Assembly: GCA_029747015.1 (NCBI GenBank) | Contig: JAKOGI010000541.1 | Span: forward strand, 20,177-84,176 | Length of the DNA: 64,000 nt | From: Carnegiea gigantea | Lineage: Eukaryota; Streptophyta; Magnoliopsida; Caryophyllales; Cactaceae | Direction of reading: 5' to 3' | In this document: positions 1 to 12,779 of the stretch, piece after piece | How positions within the stretch are numbered: position 1 is the stretch's first letter | Layout of the letters: each line of letters begins with the position of its first letter | Notes under the pieces: generated by a model | Told to the model about the DNA's origin: nothing | Seen by the model: the letters and a program-made list of their open reading frames with translations, nothing else | The model's database searches: none | Program-made: the position numbers and the translations under genes

Positions 1-102
1 GTGTGTGTGTGTGTGTGTGTGTGTGTGCATTTATGTATGTTTAGAGCTGTCTGTGTGTGTGTGTATGTGTGTGTCTATATATATGTGTGTGTATGTGTGT
101 GT
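1..102. repeat. GT-rich microsatellite, interrupted
   Basis: A pure GT run covers about the first 27 bases. Interrupted GT/TATG tracts follow to about position 102. It is a simple repeat with no coding potential, and it may continue upstream of the window. Confidence 0.9.
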
Positions 103-1210
103 GCTCCAGTAAGATCAGCTTCTCCATAAGATTAGTAGATTGGTGCCGTAGCCACCGTTAGATCTAGGTAAGTGGACGAGATTTAATTAGGTCACCTGAC
201 CTAATATAAATTTCACTCTATCTCACCCTTATCCTCTTCCTCGGCTTTTCATTATTCTCCATTCGCTGTTGTTTTCACTTATGCTTCTCGATTTTCTGCT
301 TGTTCTCATCTTGCTTAGAAGTCGTAGCTTCCAATTGCATTTATCAGTGTCATTTCAAGCTTTCTTGATAAAATTGTCGTGTTGCATTTCCTATTCGCAG
401 CTTTTTTATCGAACAATTTGTTGTTGATGGTTCGTGTTTGTAGGTGCTATTTGTAATTTGCTGCGGTTTTTTCGAGTATGGTGTTTTCGTTAGAGTTAAT
501 ATGATATTGTGATTGAATTACTGTGTTGTGTTTGACTATCAGGCCCAGTACATGGTGTTAATCAAACATTTAAGGTTTGTATGTTTGTTTATTGCAAATT
601 TGGCTTTTATTTGCTAAATTTGAATCCCATCGTATGTGTTTGCATGCGTGCTTTTTCTATAGATATGGACGTAGAAATTCTGCTTTTGATCATGTAATAC
701 CTGCATTCTTTATTTTTCGTCAAGCTGAGTGTAATGCCTTTTTACGTTATAAAATCATAGTTTTAGTAACTACACGAGTTAAATTATTATTGATGTGCAT
801 ATGTGAGTAACAAGTTTATTAAAAAGAATATTCTTGTCACTATTAATATTATTATTATGAGTTCGAAAACGCTACGATGATTTTTAATAAGCGTTAGTAA
901 GGGCTATAATCAGGTGCTAAAGCGAGTAGGAACCTGAATACGGTTAGATTGTTAACCTTAGAATTAGTTCATTATTTATTAATTCGAACCCAACTATACA
1001 TAAGTGGGAACGAATAATCGATAAAGGGTTGTATCATCGATTCGGGTTAGAACATGAGATACGAGATTAGACTAGCGATGTTACTTGAATAGGCAAGCAA
1101 TAAATTAAAAAAATAATCAAATATAACGAAAGGGGGGCTGAAGCCCCTTCTTGAACAAAACCACGACAAGGAAGGTGTTTTTCGTATCCCAGCCCCCGAA
1201 ACCACCAACA

Positions 1211-1374
1211 GAGAGAGAGAGAGGCTAAGGGAGGGCGAGCCGTAGGGATGATGGCGGTGGCATGCCGGCGAATCAACCGCCAGCCATCTTGTGCACTAGC
1301 CACAACCCCTGATCCCGGTGGATGAGGGAGAGAGAGGGAGATTGAATAAGGAGAGAAAGAGAGAGAGAGAGAAA
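1211..1374. repeat. GA-rich simple repeats
   Basis: Short (GA)n tracts lie at about 1211-1226 and 1328-1374 inside the LTR-like region. The ORFs that read through them on the minus strand are compositional artefacts. Confidence 0.8.
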
Positions 1375-1669
1375 GACTCGAGGGTTAGGGTCTGAAACCC
1401 TCAACCCCACACTACCACGACCGTCACCGTCGATGGTGGGGCCCATGCCAGCGACCATCAGAGTAGCAGTAGCGGCAGCAACACGGCAGCAGGGGGTAGA
1501 ACCGAAATTCGAGCTATCCAAAAATCACCCAAATTCGGGTCCTTAGCTTGGAGTCCAGGTGGGTGTTCCTCACCTCTTAAATATTAGTAATTTCGAAAAT
1601 TTTAAGTTGTGATGCATGTCAGTTTAGGATTAGTTAGATTAATTGAGATTATGCATGTTCTATTTCAGC

Positions 1670-2290
1670 TGAATTCAGTTTAAATCGATGTGTATTAAGT
1701 TTAGTTAATTCATGCCTGAATGTGACTTCGAAATAACCTAACAATGCCTTGAATCGATATAAGTTAGTTTAGTTAATTAATAGTTGAAAATGACTTCGAA
1801 TCGATGACCGTTTAATTGACTAATTCATGGTTGAAAGTAGCTTCGAAATAACCCAAGAACGCTTCAAATCGATGCATGTCAAGTTAGTTGATTCAAGTTT
1901 GAAAATGGCCTTTGAAATGATATAAGAATGCCTGAAGTCGATGCATGCTAATATGGTTAATTCATGCCTAAAATGACCTTGAAAATGACATAGTAACCTT
2001 CGTTAGTTAAAACAGATACGTAAGTCTTAACACGACTAAGTTATGCTTTACAAATGACACGAATTGGGCATGCTTATTGCTTTGAATCGATACTTGTTAA
2101 GTTAGTTAATTCGTGCTTGAAAGTAACTCCAAAAAGAACTAAGAATGTCTTGAATCGATGCTTACTAAGTTAGCTAAATCATGTTTAAAAGTAGCTTCTG
2201 AAACAGCCTAAGCATGTTTGAATCGATACTTGTTAAGTTGGTGAAATTATGCTTGAAAATGACTTGAACTTGGCATGCTTACTTTCTAAT
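1670..2290. repeat. Degenerate tandem repeats, unit roughly 70-120 bp
   Basis: A phrase of the form 'aatgccttgaatcgatgcatg..aagttagttaattcatgcttgaaagt' recurs with variations. Copies of the 'AATCGAT' core fall near 1684, 1752, 1798, 1867, 1937, 2092, 2154 and 2221. Spacing varies, so this is an old, diverged tandem array inside the LTR-like repeat. No coding function is visible. Confidence 0.65.
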
Positions 2291-4524
2291 TGTGAAATAT
2301 GAACGCAAGCTAGTTTCACACCCTATTAGTTTGTTTCAGTTCTTTAAGCACTCCATTTGAGTCAATGCAATGAGATATATATATACACATATGCTTATAT
2401 ATGTTGTATCGAGGTGCTGGATGGTTGTTACTCACTCGATAAGTTTATACGTAGCAATTTCATTTTGCCTTTTATGATAATATACTATGGTTATGGAATT
2501 GAAAGCCGAGTTGGTAGTCGGATGGCTTACGGAAGAACTAATGAGAGTTTTGAGGTTCCTTGTGGTCGGTGTTGTGTGAGAAGGGAGCCTGGGTTGTGTT
2601 TGACCACAATCTTGTGGATTGCGAGGCCACGTGTGGCTTATTCTACTGACTTGATTATGAAGTGTTTAAATGTGTTACGTGCAAACCTCCTTCCCTTTAT
2701 GTCATTAAGTTTCATTTCGCGAGCGAGGGTGAGTTTTAAAAAAAGGTTTTCGTGGTTATAACTAATAGTACCCATAATTATTAGCAATCGATGGACTATT
2801 TTAACTATACAAATACAGTTTTGGGAGTGAAGATGCTAGAATCGGGGAATCCCTAAAGAGTTTAAATAAAAAGAGAGTGCGTTGTATGAAAAAAGATCTC
2901 GCTGTGAGAAGCAGCAAGCTCAGTAGCCGTTATGGACATACGCTTTAAATTGGCTAAGATTATGCTTTGGACAACATGATATGAATGATGCTAGCCTAGG
3001 GAATAAGTCCTGGTACTAGGAAACCCTAGAAGACGCTGACGAGGGTAATGGTCTAATATGTTATATGTAGCCATCCCGGGAGTAAGAGCTTAAGGTGAGT
3101 GTTAGGTCTAACTATGGGGTTGAGAATAGATCTTACCGAATCAGCATCCTGTAATGATCTTATGCTAGAAGTATTTTCCTAATAAGCAAAGAAAAGTAGT
3201 TAGCATTTCGCCATTTTAAGTATTTCAGGAAAAAGAAAGATTTAAGGGCCATTAAGTGGCCATGTTGAATGAAACGTGAAAAGCTTACAAGGGTACTTAT
3301 AGGATCAATACGAAAGAAATTCCTTTTAAAGAATGCGAACCTCAAGAGGTTATGAAAATTGTTTTCAAAGAAAGAAGGGAAAATTTATATGAATGCCTAA
3401 TGAAAAAGGTTCTTAAGCACAGTTGAATGCAATTTCAAGAAATATATGGCCATATTCTTATAATGCATCAAGCATATGAGTTTGAATGTGCATGTTTTAT
3501 AAAAGAAAGATCCTTGGATAATCTCTACTCCATGTGTTCAAACATCTCATGTGAGTGAATTGGATAGAGAAGGCATAAATCACGTGTTATATCACATAAC
3601 CTATGAAAGAAAGTTCTACGCTTAGGCCTCGTTGCTTGCTTATGTGTTTTGAGTGTTTGGTTTTTAAGAAGTTTGGTTATTTAAGAACCTAAAAATGAGT
3701 TTAGTGGCTAAAATGAAGTTATGGATAGTAATCCTTCCTTGAGGACTATGATTGCCTAATACAATAGTAATACATAAGCATGTGATATGTGGCTATTAAT
3801 AGTATTATTGCTTGCAACGGTTTTGGTTTTAAGGACTTGGGTAATACTCACTTAGCGTGTGGTTGCTCATCCCATTACTCTTTCCCCTTTTTCACCAGGT
3901 TTTCTTTTGACAGGCATAAGTCGATTCATTTATATCAAAATAGAAGTTATCCTCGCTCAAAAGGGAGTCATGAGTGCTCACAGTGGAGTGGTCTTGCTGT
4001 TTATATGAAATTATGGAATGTATTTTTAGTTCGTAAATGTATATAAACAAGTACTCTAGTTCATGTAATGCATATTATTCATAAGTAACTCTGTATGGCC
4101 ATGTGAGCCAACCATCTTGTTAGTCAGTTGTCTTTTTTAACTGAAGTTGTCTACATTTTAGGATGCAAACCCCCAGTACTCCGGTTGTGTGAACTATTGA
4201 ATTTATCTTTCATTTCTACTTCATTAATAAACTATATTGTTTAATGTACTCCGAGTGAGTTGCTCATTGGGTTATGAACTCCGACGTGTAGCCGTTGAGC
4301 TTATTTTAGAATTCTTGATGCTTCCGTGATTGCAGGGGTTTATTGTAAGGCTTTTAGCCTGAAATGACCAGTTTTTAAAGGAAACTCTGTCCGTTTTGCC
4401 CCAGAAGTTAAATAGGAAGTAAGAAAATGCAACGCTCCTAGTCGTAGGGGCTGGGGGTGTTACAGATGACTTTGATTTTTTTTGAAATTTATACGTTTAC
4501 AAGTTCCCGTTAAAACTGCTAGAA

Positions 4525-5400
4525 TAATTAGTGATCAATTGAAATGTAAGTATTGATCAATAGGTGTAACTGCGGTGATCATGTAAATATATATGTAGTT
4601 TTCCATCAAAGTTTTCCATCATTGTTGTTATTGATTCCTTCTCAATTTGGTGATCAATAGTTTTGTTATTGGTGATCACTATGGATAACATTAGTGATGT
4701 GCTAAATACATGTTCAGTTTTTTTGCAATTTTTTTGTACAACTTAGTTTTTTCCTGTTCTTGGTGTTCATCGGATATGTTATTAATGATCAGTAAACTTG
4801 TAAATATGTTGAATAGTTTTTTTTATTTTTTGCATTTATCGTTTGATTTTATTGCTTCTGTTTGTTGGTGATCAATAGACATATTATTAGGGATCAATAG
4901 TTGTTTGATTAGTGATCGGTGGTTATGTGATTAGTGATCTCTCAAATAAATATTTTAGTTGTTTTTCTGCAATTGCGTATCCATCTTACTTCTTGTGTTC
5001 TTAGTGTTCTACAGACATGTTGTTAGTAATATCTTGAATAAGTGCTTAATTATTTTGAGCTGCTTTTAGAACTTCCTACTTCTGTTTGTTGGTGATCAAT
5101 AGACGTGTTATTAGTGATCAATAATTGCTTGATTAGTGATCATTTGGTTTGTGATTACTAATCTCTCAAATAAATATTTTTAGTTGTTCTTGTGCAATTG
5201 CGTATCCATCTTACTTATTGTGTTCTTGTTGTTCTATACGCATGGTATGCTGTGATCTCTTGAATAAGCGCTTAATTATTTTGAGCTTCTTTTAGAACTT
5301 CCTGCTTCTGTTTGTTGGTGATTAATAGTTGTGTTATTAGTGATCAATAGTTATCTGATTAGTGATTGATTATTATACAGTAGTGATCTCTTGATTTTTT
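4525..5400. repeat. TGATCA-motif array, upstream of Ulp1-like copy 1
   Basis: AT-rich DNA with many near-copies of TTAGTGATCAATAG, often 20-25 bp apart; the run 5090-5160 is typical. A longer segment also recurs: the 'tgcttctgtttgttggtgatcaatag' type block appears near 4854, 5080 and 5306. The array stops just before the first exon-like segment at 5441. Confidence 0.8.
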
Positions 5401-6779
5401 TTCCTTGTATTTGATTTCTCTATTGTTTTGTTTTTAAGAAATGGTAAGTGCAAGTAGCAGTCAAACTTCAATAAGGCTTAGTGACTCTCAAGAGCATGTT
5501 ATCGTTGGACCTTAAACTAAGCAAAGGTAGTGGCAAAACACTTATGTTCTTTTTGTTGCTCATTGACTTGTATTGATGATTAAGAATACTCAGCTTACTT
5601 TATTAAAATAACTTCTATAGTTAACAGCTTAGACCGCAAAAGGCACATCAAAGTTGGGAACAAGGACTACATGTGACAGCAAATTCAACTCCCCTATTTG
5701 TGTATATAAGTCTGAGATTCATGATTTTTAAATCATGTCTGGTGATGGATGCATTGAGGAATACATACCTTTAGGGACACCTAGCCCTTCCCCTACGCCT
5801 ATAGTTGTAAGTACTGAGACACAGCAGAGCAATATACAACATCCAGACTATGACAGTAAGGTCGATTTGGAATGTGTGAGATAGACTACAGCTTTACAAG
5901 GTCAGCATAGTGTGGAAGAGGCATAAGGAATAGATGTGCAGGTGGGTGATCTCCAAATGATGAACAAGGACCAACACGTGGCTGATCTCTAAATGATGAA
6001 CAAGGGCGAAGAAGGCCAAGAAGGGCACGTTGGGTGCAGGAATGCTAAGATGTCACTTAAACTAGAAATTAGACGCAAGAAGCTCAAGGAGTTTAAGAAG
6101 TCGATGTCACCTAAGGCATTACGGCAAGTGATTGAAAATCTAAACAATAAAAAAAAGGATGCCATCAGAGACATCAGGTTCGGGGGCTTCTTGCATTTAT
6201 AAGCTGACATGATCCCGGAGAAGCTGGCACTGTGGTTGGTGTGCAACTTTGGCACATGCTCTTACTCCCTGCCACTTACCCATGGCAGAATGAGGGTGAC
6301 CGAGCATGATGTGCACATCACGTTGGGTCTACCTAAAGGCGCGCTTGAGGTAGTTAAGCCTAACTACGAAAGCATTGTGAGCGCTGCGTTGGCAAGGCTC
6401 CTGAACCATTGGAAATAGTAGTGGCTTGAACGTGATAGCATCCGTAAATGTGGGGAGGTGATTGAGATGATACGGGGTCAAGTAGATGGGGGTGAGGACT
6501 TCAAAAGAAATTTTGTAACGTTGGTTGTCTCACCATGTCTTCGTGACAGCAAAGAGGAGAAGTCAATTACCTGATAATAAACCTGCCAGTAGATTCAAGC
6601 AAAGTGAGATGATTGAATTGGGCACAATACATGATGAGAGCGCTTGTCTCATCAGTCGATCAGTGAAAAACGAAGATGTCACAGTTCTTCATATTGGCCA
6701 ATCCTTTTCCTAATAGTACATTTAAAGTCTTACCTAATTCATAATCTTTAATGTTTTATTGTGTAGTATGAAACTTTGA

Positions 6780-7335
6780 ATTAGTGATCATTTTCAGAAG
6801 GGTCAGTGATCGTCATTAGAAATTTACTTATCAGCAATAGGATGATCCTTGCCTTACAGCTCTGAGAATAACCTGATCATGCATATAAAATTAGTGACAT
6901 GTTTTCATTTGAACATTGTGAATAACATCCAAATTTAGTGATCATCATATATTTAATTAATGATTAGTAATTTCTAATGTGCTTATCACTAACCTATTAC
7001 ATTTAATATACTACAATATTTTTTGCTGATCATGAATTGTTGTAATAACGATCACTTTATTATCTACTGCAGGCCACTAATTTGTCCATTGATGACTACT
7101 AATTTGTTTCCAGCAGGGTTTAAGCAATTAGTAACTTTTACATCCCTAATTCTGATTAATGCATGGGTTGTTTGCTTAGTGATCACCATTTGTTTGTTTC
7201 GTGATCAGTAAAACAAAAATTAGGTCAAAAAGAAAACATTCCAGCATATTAGGTTGACAAATTACTGACCATTAGCAGACGGATTAGTGATCATTAGTGC
7301 CACAATGAGTGATCAGCTTAGCTTTCATTTTATAA
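6780..7335. repeat. TGATCA-motif array in intron of copy 1
   Basis: Intron-like DNA between coding segments that end near 6574 and resume near 7440. It holds repeated 'TTAGTGATCATT' and 'TAGTGATCAGT' motifs in AT-rich context. No coding content is seen. Confidence 0.75.
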
Positions 7336-8280
7336 TATGTCTTGAATGTTGTTCCTATCAATATGGCTATGATTGTTGCAACTGTGTTACCTTCATTGTT
7401 TGGTTTTCAAACTAAAGTCAATGCCCCGTCAATTCCTAACGTTAAGAAGGTAGACAAATGGTGAAATAAAATCTAGGGCGGGACAAGAATTCGTAATTGG
7501 ATTTGGCAGAAGTTATATCGAGGATACCCTGGATAAGACTACTATAATGAAGAGGAATGTCATAGCAAAAATGATGAAGATGAAGCTAAAGTCGGAGATG
7601 AAATAGGAGTTTCAAAGCTTAAGGTCAGTTAATATTTTTAACGTATCATTTATTTCTTTCAGAAAAAAATTTTGCACTTATGTTGTTTTGCCGCATTCTT
7701 TTGAGTTAAGATGGCATCTCCTTTTCGACCATAAGTAATGTTTGCTTTAATCAGGCTTTTTTTTGGTGATGCTAAGGCGACAACCGATTCAATAATGACC
7801 AACAGTCGATTGCTGGCAGAAGTGGTAACAGAATTGAAAGAGTTCATTCCTAAGGCACGCACCCCACTTAAGAGATCGGTGCAAAATCGACTAGTGATGC
7901 ACTCATCGGTGATAGGACTAATAAGTCGAAGACTAAAAGCTTGATACGCTCACAGGGCTTGTATGAGTTGGAAGGGTTCTTAATGGAGATTGATGTGATT
8001 GAGAAACACTTCGTGGGCTACCAAGATATAGTACATGACTTCCCAAAGTTCACTCCCCCCAGTTTCACCCTTGGGGTGTCTCAAGAGGAGAAAGAGGCGT
8101 TGCCCAAAGGAGTTGTTATCGTTAATTCAAAGCCTGATATTCCAACTGTAAAGTGCAAGTGGTAAATTGTGATGTGCAGGATATCCTAGATGTATGAAAA
8201 GCTCCGCACAGTGCAGCAGCACACCATTGCCACTGAGTACTGCTTATTGTAGTCTCGTGTCTGACTTTTGGTTGCTCTTT

Positions 8281-8880
8281 GATGAATGTAAAATCGCATG
8301 ATCATTCTGCATCATTTCCAACCATCATATAAATTAGTGATCTTAAGGCAGAAAAATTTTTGATCTTGCTACCAATGATTTTTTTTGCATGCAGAGGTTG
8401 TCTCTAATCTAGAAAGTACTAATGATACATAGACAAATTAGTGATCTTTCCTAGTTTACATATTTGTAATGAACTATAAATCTTGTTATCGTTATTAATA
8501 AATTTACTAATCTTTTATGGGATAAATCAGTGATCACAAAAAGATTGCACCAGAAATGTATTAAATTAGTGATCATTAGTTGAGAAATTAATCATCATTA
8601 CCTAATGATTGAGTACCTTTTTGCATGTAGGTTTGTCTCCAACCCAAAATGCAGTGATCAAAAATAGGCACATTACTGATCTATTGCGTTCAAACATTTT
8701 TAATGGACAGTGAATATAGTGATCGTTATTGATAAAATTACTGATCTTTAGGAGACAAATCATTGATCACAAAATATTGCATCAAAAATATATTAAATTG
8801 TTGATCATTAGTAGATAAATTATTGATCATTACTAGATAAATTAGTGATCATTACCTGATAAATTAGTGACCATATTATG
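8281..8880. repeat. Dense TGATCA-motif array in intron of copy 1
   Basis: Counting by eye, TGATC occurs 14 times on the + strand in these 600 bases, mostly as 'AAATTAGTGATCATTA' or 'AAATTACTGATCTTTA'. That is far above the roughly 0.6 expected for a 5-mer at equal base use. The array lies between the coding segments at 7756-8165 and 9045-9218. Confidence 0.85.
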
Positions 8881-9775
8881 CAGACATGCTCCCCAGCCAC
8901 CGCCCCAGCCATGCATGACATTTTTAAATCATATGATGACTACATACGTAATCTGTATAATAGTGTATAGCAGTTGTCTTGAGCACTGTTGTTTACGTAA
9001 ATCTATTTTTATATCATTCTCCTCATTACTTCCTCTATTTCTTAGGTACAATAATGGTATGCTCCCTACAAGACAACCAGGCATTTGTTAATCGATCTGT
9101 GATGAGAATTGCAGAGCCTGATCTTGAGATACGAGAAGTCAAAACAACAAGCAATACTGACAACGGAAAAGCTATAGTGGCTGAAACCCCGAAAAGACAC
9201 AGAACGAGTTCAGCGTAATGTAGTATCATAGAATTCCCAGGAGGTAAAAAGACGATACTAGTTTTGTTTGTGATAAACTTAACGTCAATGATCTCATATT
9301 TTGTTCTGAGAGAGATTCCCCTTGTATGAATTTATTTCGTTTGATTTGTGTACTAAGTGTTATTGCTTTTGCATTACCCTTGCCAACAGAGCCTCGACCT
9401 TCTTTGTGGTCTGCTTATATGCAGCGGAATGAGAAGATTTCTCGTGCAACTTCATACAAACTAATGGTGCATGATTACTATGTCTTCAACTTAATAGAAG
9501 AACAAAGGTAACAATACATATGTCTCCCAAAAAAGATGATTCATAGGCAAGTCTTTTATAAATGCCAATTCAATGATAGGTTTGTTTGTTTATTCTCTAG
9601 CCAAGTGTTGTATGATGACCTATACTACATGGCTAACTAAGGCATACTTTCAACTATTGCTAGCGGCGACTGTGTTGACCAAATCATCGTCAACATTTGG
9701 GTGAATATATTAAGTGCAAGTGAACTAAATATAAATCGTTCTGTGTTCAGAGGGTTTTCTCTACAAACAAAGCAC

Positions 9776-10204
9776 TTATAAGCTAACTGAAGAAAATATT
9801 TGCAATGATATTTTTACACAAGCATGTATGCTTTTCATAAAAACAGATATACTGTGACAGCAAAAAGTCTGTTTTTGTTTTTGAAGCATTCGTACATGAC
9901 AACAAAACAGGAAAGCCATGCTGAAGCTGTGTTTTTCTACTAGCTGAACAAGGAGATATCCTTGAGTCCACATATCAACTTGAAGCAAGTTAACGTGGTA
10001 AAAATTAAGCAAGACAAAAATAATTTTTAAAAAAAAAAGGTTTATTTTGTCGCCTATTCTTGAGGCGCTAGTTTCTAATAAATTTGGTCCTTTTAGGTAT
10101 TCTTCCATTGTTGTGATGAGGGAAAATAATTTCTCATTTGCTTTAATTTCAAGCAAAAAAGTCTGGGCATAATTGGCCATATCGGAAGAAAGTGCAGAGA
10201 ACAT
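9776..10204 (-). other. Unidentified exon-like ORF, minus strand, inside copy 1
   Basis: This 142-codon open frame runs against the surrounding gene. Its first ~52 residues, including 'SSDMANYAQTFLLEIKANEK' and 'TTMEEYLKGPNLLET', have the composition of a real exon. The rest is hydrophobic and Cys/Phe-rich like intron translation, and a possible splice acceptor (ttcaag) precedes a second exon-like stretch near 9980. I do not recognise the protein. It could be a host-gene fragment inserted between the two halves of the Ulp1-like region, or a chance ORF. Confidence 0.3.
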
Positions 10205-10849
10205 TACATATATGAATGTTGTTCAGATATTTTGGTAAAAGCTTCATAAAATTTTAATTTGCTTTAAAAACAAACTTAAGCTGAATGCTCTTTTTAAATT
10301 TTCTTGCTTTTATGTCAGCATTGTAGAGCATGCTCTTTTAGAAGTATCTCACTGATGATTGGAGTCATAAGGGAAGAACAAAATCGATTGAGGACTTTGA
10401 AATGAAATACATAGATGTATTTTAGAAGAAAGATGCTTCAAAGATAGATGATAGTAAAACCATTTATGTTATAAAGCACGTGTAGCAAAATAAAGGAGTT
10501 CCTTTCCAATGGGACATAGGATTTGCAAATGATCATGTAAAAATGCTACTCACTTGTGTTTAAAGAACAAAATTTCCTAATGCAAACTTTATTATTCTCA
10601 AACAACATGCATAAACATGATATATAATGACAAATCACAAGTTTCATTTGGATCTTAGCCTGCTGCAATTCATAAGTTTAGGGTGTAATGCTGCCACAAG
10701 ATCCTCACTTTAGCAACCAATGTCATTTTCCCACATGTGAAGAGCATGTTAAGTGTTTAATGAAACCAAAAGGATGCACAACTCGAGAAGTAGTGCTCAA
10801 CTCAAGCATTGGAGTTGTTGAAAATCAAGAAAGCAATGGATTTCAGTTC

Positions 10850-11790
10850 TGGTGATCATTAGATATCCAATTAGTGATCAGTGATGAATTAAGTAAGTTT
10901 ATAGTTTTAAAATTTTGGTGATTGTTAGATATATAATTGATTTCTTGAATACCGAACACAGTTATAATGATGAGGAAGACTACTTGTGTTTATCAGTAAC
11001 TGAGTTGATAACTTCACATGTATTGTAATCTACACAGACATTAAACAGGAGAATATAATTGACTCCATTGATCACCAAAGCAATGCTAATGTTGACTAAA
11101 ACAACACCTATTAATCATTAAGTAATAGTCTGATATCAGTAACTATAATTGAGAATATGCTGATAACTATAAATTGAACTAGTAATAATGACAAATGCTT
11201 CTAATAATTACAAAAAGTTGAACTGTTGATAAGAACATAGACTATGATTTTTTTGATGAGAGTAAACCCGCACATGCAACAAAATAGCACCTGATGCAAC
11301 TATGATCTAGGATTCATTTCAGGGAAAAAAAAAAAACATATTTACGCTGATCACAACAAAACCTACATAGTGATCACCAAAATGAAGCTCTAATGATCGC
11401 CAAAACTGATAGTGTTGACCAGTATCCCACTTCATAAGTTAGGACATATGATGATCAACAAACAGATTTGCATGCATCAACATAATTTTATAAATTGATC
11501 ACAAAAATGCAACACTAGTGATAACAAAGGAACCAAATATTGATCACCAACTACGATTAAGGATATGTTAATCACCATGAATAATCTAGTGATCATGACT
11601 TATCCTAAAAAAGAATAAATGTGATCACTAAACATAGTCCTTATGATCACCAAAGCAATCCTATTGATCACCAAAGCAACACCTACTAATTACCAACTAT
11701 AATTTAGGATACATTGATCACCCTGAACTAATATAGTGATGACTAAACATAGTTCTTATGATCACGAATAGATATCATTTAATAATCAAA
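10850..11790. repeat. TGATCACC-motif array between copies 1 and 2
   Basis: Here the dispersed motif mostly reads in the opposite orientation, as 'TTGATCACCAA' or 'TTGATCACCATGAA', the complement of the TTGGTGATCAA form. A similar block lies upstream of copy 3 at 28030-28320. No coding content. Confidence 0.75.
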
Positions 11791-12779
11791 ACATATATCA
11801 TCATTTTTTGGTCTACTAAAATTATTCTTTTGATTTATTATATTAAGGCTTAATAAACCTTAATTTCAAATAGAAAATTATTTGATGATTGTCCACATCT
11901 TTAAATGTTAATTTTATGAAAAACACAGAATTTCATTTTTAATTAGTAAATGTTATGTGCTTAAAATTCATAACTTCGTTGTCTTCTGCCATTGTCTTGT
12001 AAATACTTCATCTTTTAAATCTAACCCTAACAAAACCCACACAAAAGCCCCGATTCAGTTTTTAAATAACATGTTGACTAATTTAAAGCTAGCTAATTAT
12101 ATACTTTTAGTTATGATAGCCAACCAACTCTTCTGATTCCCAAGAGACTTCTCATTTTCTCGCACGCATCTTGCTCTACTATTCTCACTCTTTCTCTTAC
12201 TCTGTGCGTTTCTCTCTCATAGTTGTAATCTGCAGTTGTCAACATTCATCAGCTTCTCTATACATTCTGTGCATTTTGAAGGTAAGACTCTTGACTTTTC
12301 TATTCGTATTGTTCTTCTTGTTTTATTTTAGTGCACTTATTTTGCTTTTCTTTAGCCATTTATCTTCGATTTTTTAAATATTTTCTTATGTTCGAACATT
12401 TTCTTTCAAAATCTTGTTTGAATTTTATTGTTAAAAGCTTCTAATTTGTTTTTTCACTAAAACAAAAATGTCATTTGGTTTCTGCAAATATACCATGCTC
12501 TGATCTCTCACTTACGAACCGCCTTTATCGATATTGTACAATTTGGTTTCAAATTTATTTTTCTACTAAAATTGTACAATTTAGTAAATTTTAGTGATAT
12601 ACGTGCTCTCGAAGGATTTATTTTCCTTAGTCTTTTTGATTTCACAAGAATTGACTTTTTTTATAGGGTTTCCTTGCGAGAAATCATGGCCACACGAAAA
12701 GTTCAAGAAACAACTAAGGAAAATTTGGAAGAATCACCTTCCATGAGGTAACAAAAAGCATTTCAAAACTTAAGTGAAT

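Larger units (their letters stand above)
103..4464 (+). mobile_element. LTR-like repeat (probable gypsy LTR or solo LTR), left end not found
   Basis: This 4.3-kb stretch has no credible protein. It ends in GGGGGTGTTACA at 4453-4464, which resembles the 3' end (..CA) of many plant gypsy LTRs. A TATA-like TAATATAAAT lies at 203-212 and an AATAAA signal at 4226-4231, so promoter and polyadenylation signals are both in + orientation as in an LTR. Short ORFs inside it (577-810, 2357-2761 and others) match nothing I recognise. No TG start with a matching target duplication was found, so the left boundary and the solo-LTR status are unproven. At 4465 the sequence changes to the TGATCA-rich DNA of the next locus. 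Confidence 0.4.
5441..10561 (+). pseudogene. Ulp1-like transposon-associated gene, copy 1 (decayed)
   Basis: This is the remains of an intron-containing gene of the plant transposon-associated Ulp1 (C48 protease-like) type. The first coding exon starts at ATG 5441 after a polypyrimidine/AG acceptor. The main exon, about 5735-6571, stays in one frame but carries several in-frame stops. It encodes a basic helix (near 6045-6160), then 'WLVCNFGTCSYSLPL' and 'VTEHDVHITLGLPKG' near 6230-6345, the signature of the family's N-terminal domain. Segment 7756-8165 carries 'PPSFTLGVSQEE', which precedes the protease part in relatives. Segment 9045-9218 is a basic linker. 9430-9740 ('DYYVFNLIEEQ', 'VDQIIVNIWVNIL') looks like the start of the Ulp1 domain, and 10340-10561 looks like its end. 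Introns are filled with TGATCA motifs. Stops and frameshifts rule out a working protein. The family call rests on recalled motifs and is moderately sure; exon borders are approximate. Confidence 0.6.

Noticed and set aside
1067..1521. Two overlapping minus-strand ORFs in the LTR-like region
   Set aside because: They run through GA-rich simple sequence, show no domain, and sit in a region with LTR signals in the other sense.
2357..2761. 134-codon ORF in the LTR-like region
   Set aside because: No recognisable motif, low-complexity start, inside a non-coding repeat; treated as chance.
5735..6571. Alternative genetic code with TAA/TAG read as Gln
   Set aside because: The in-frame TAA/TAG codons at Gln sites would fit a ciliate-like code, but TGA also replaces Trp, true frameshifts occur, paired copies show CAG CAA against TAG TAA, and the intact host gene ends normally at a stop. 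Decay of silenced plant DNA explains all of this.
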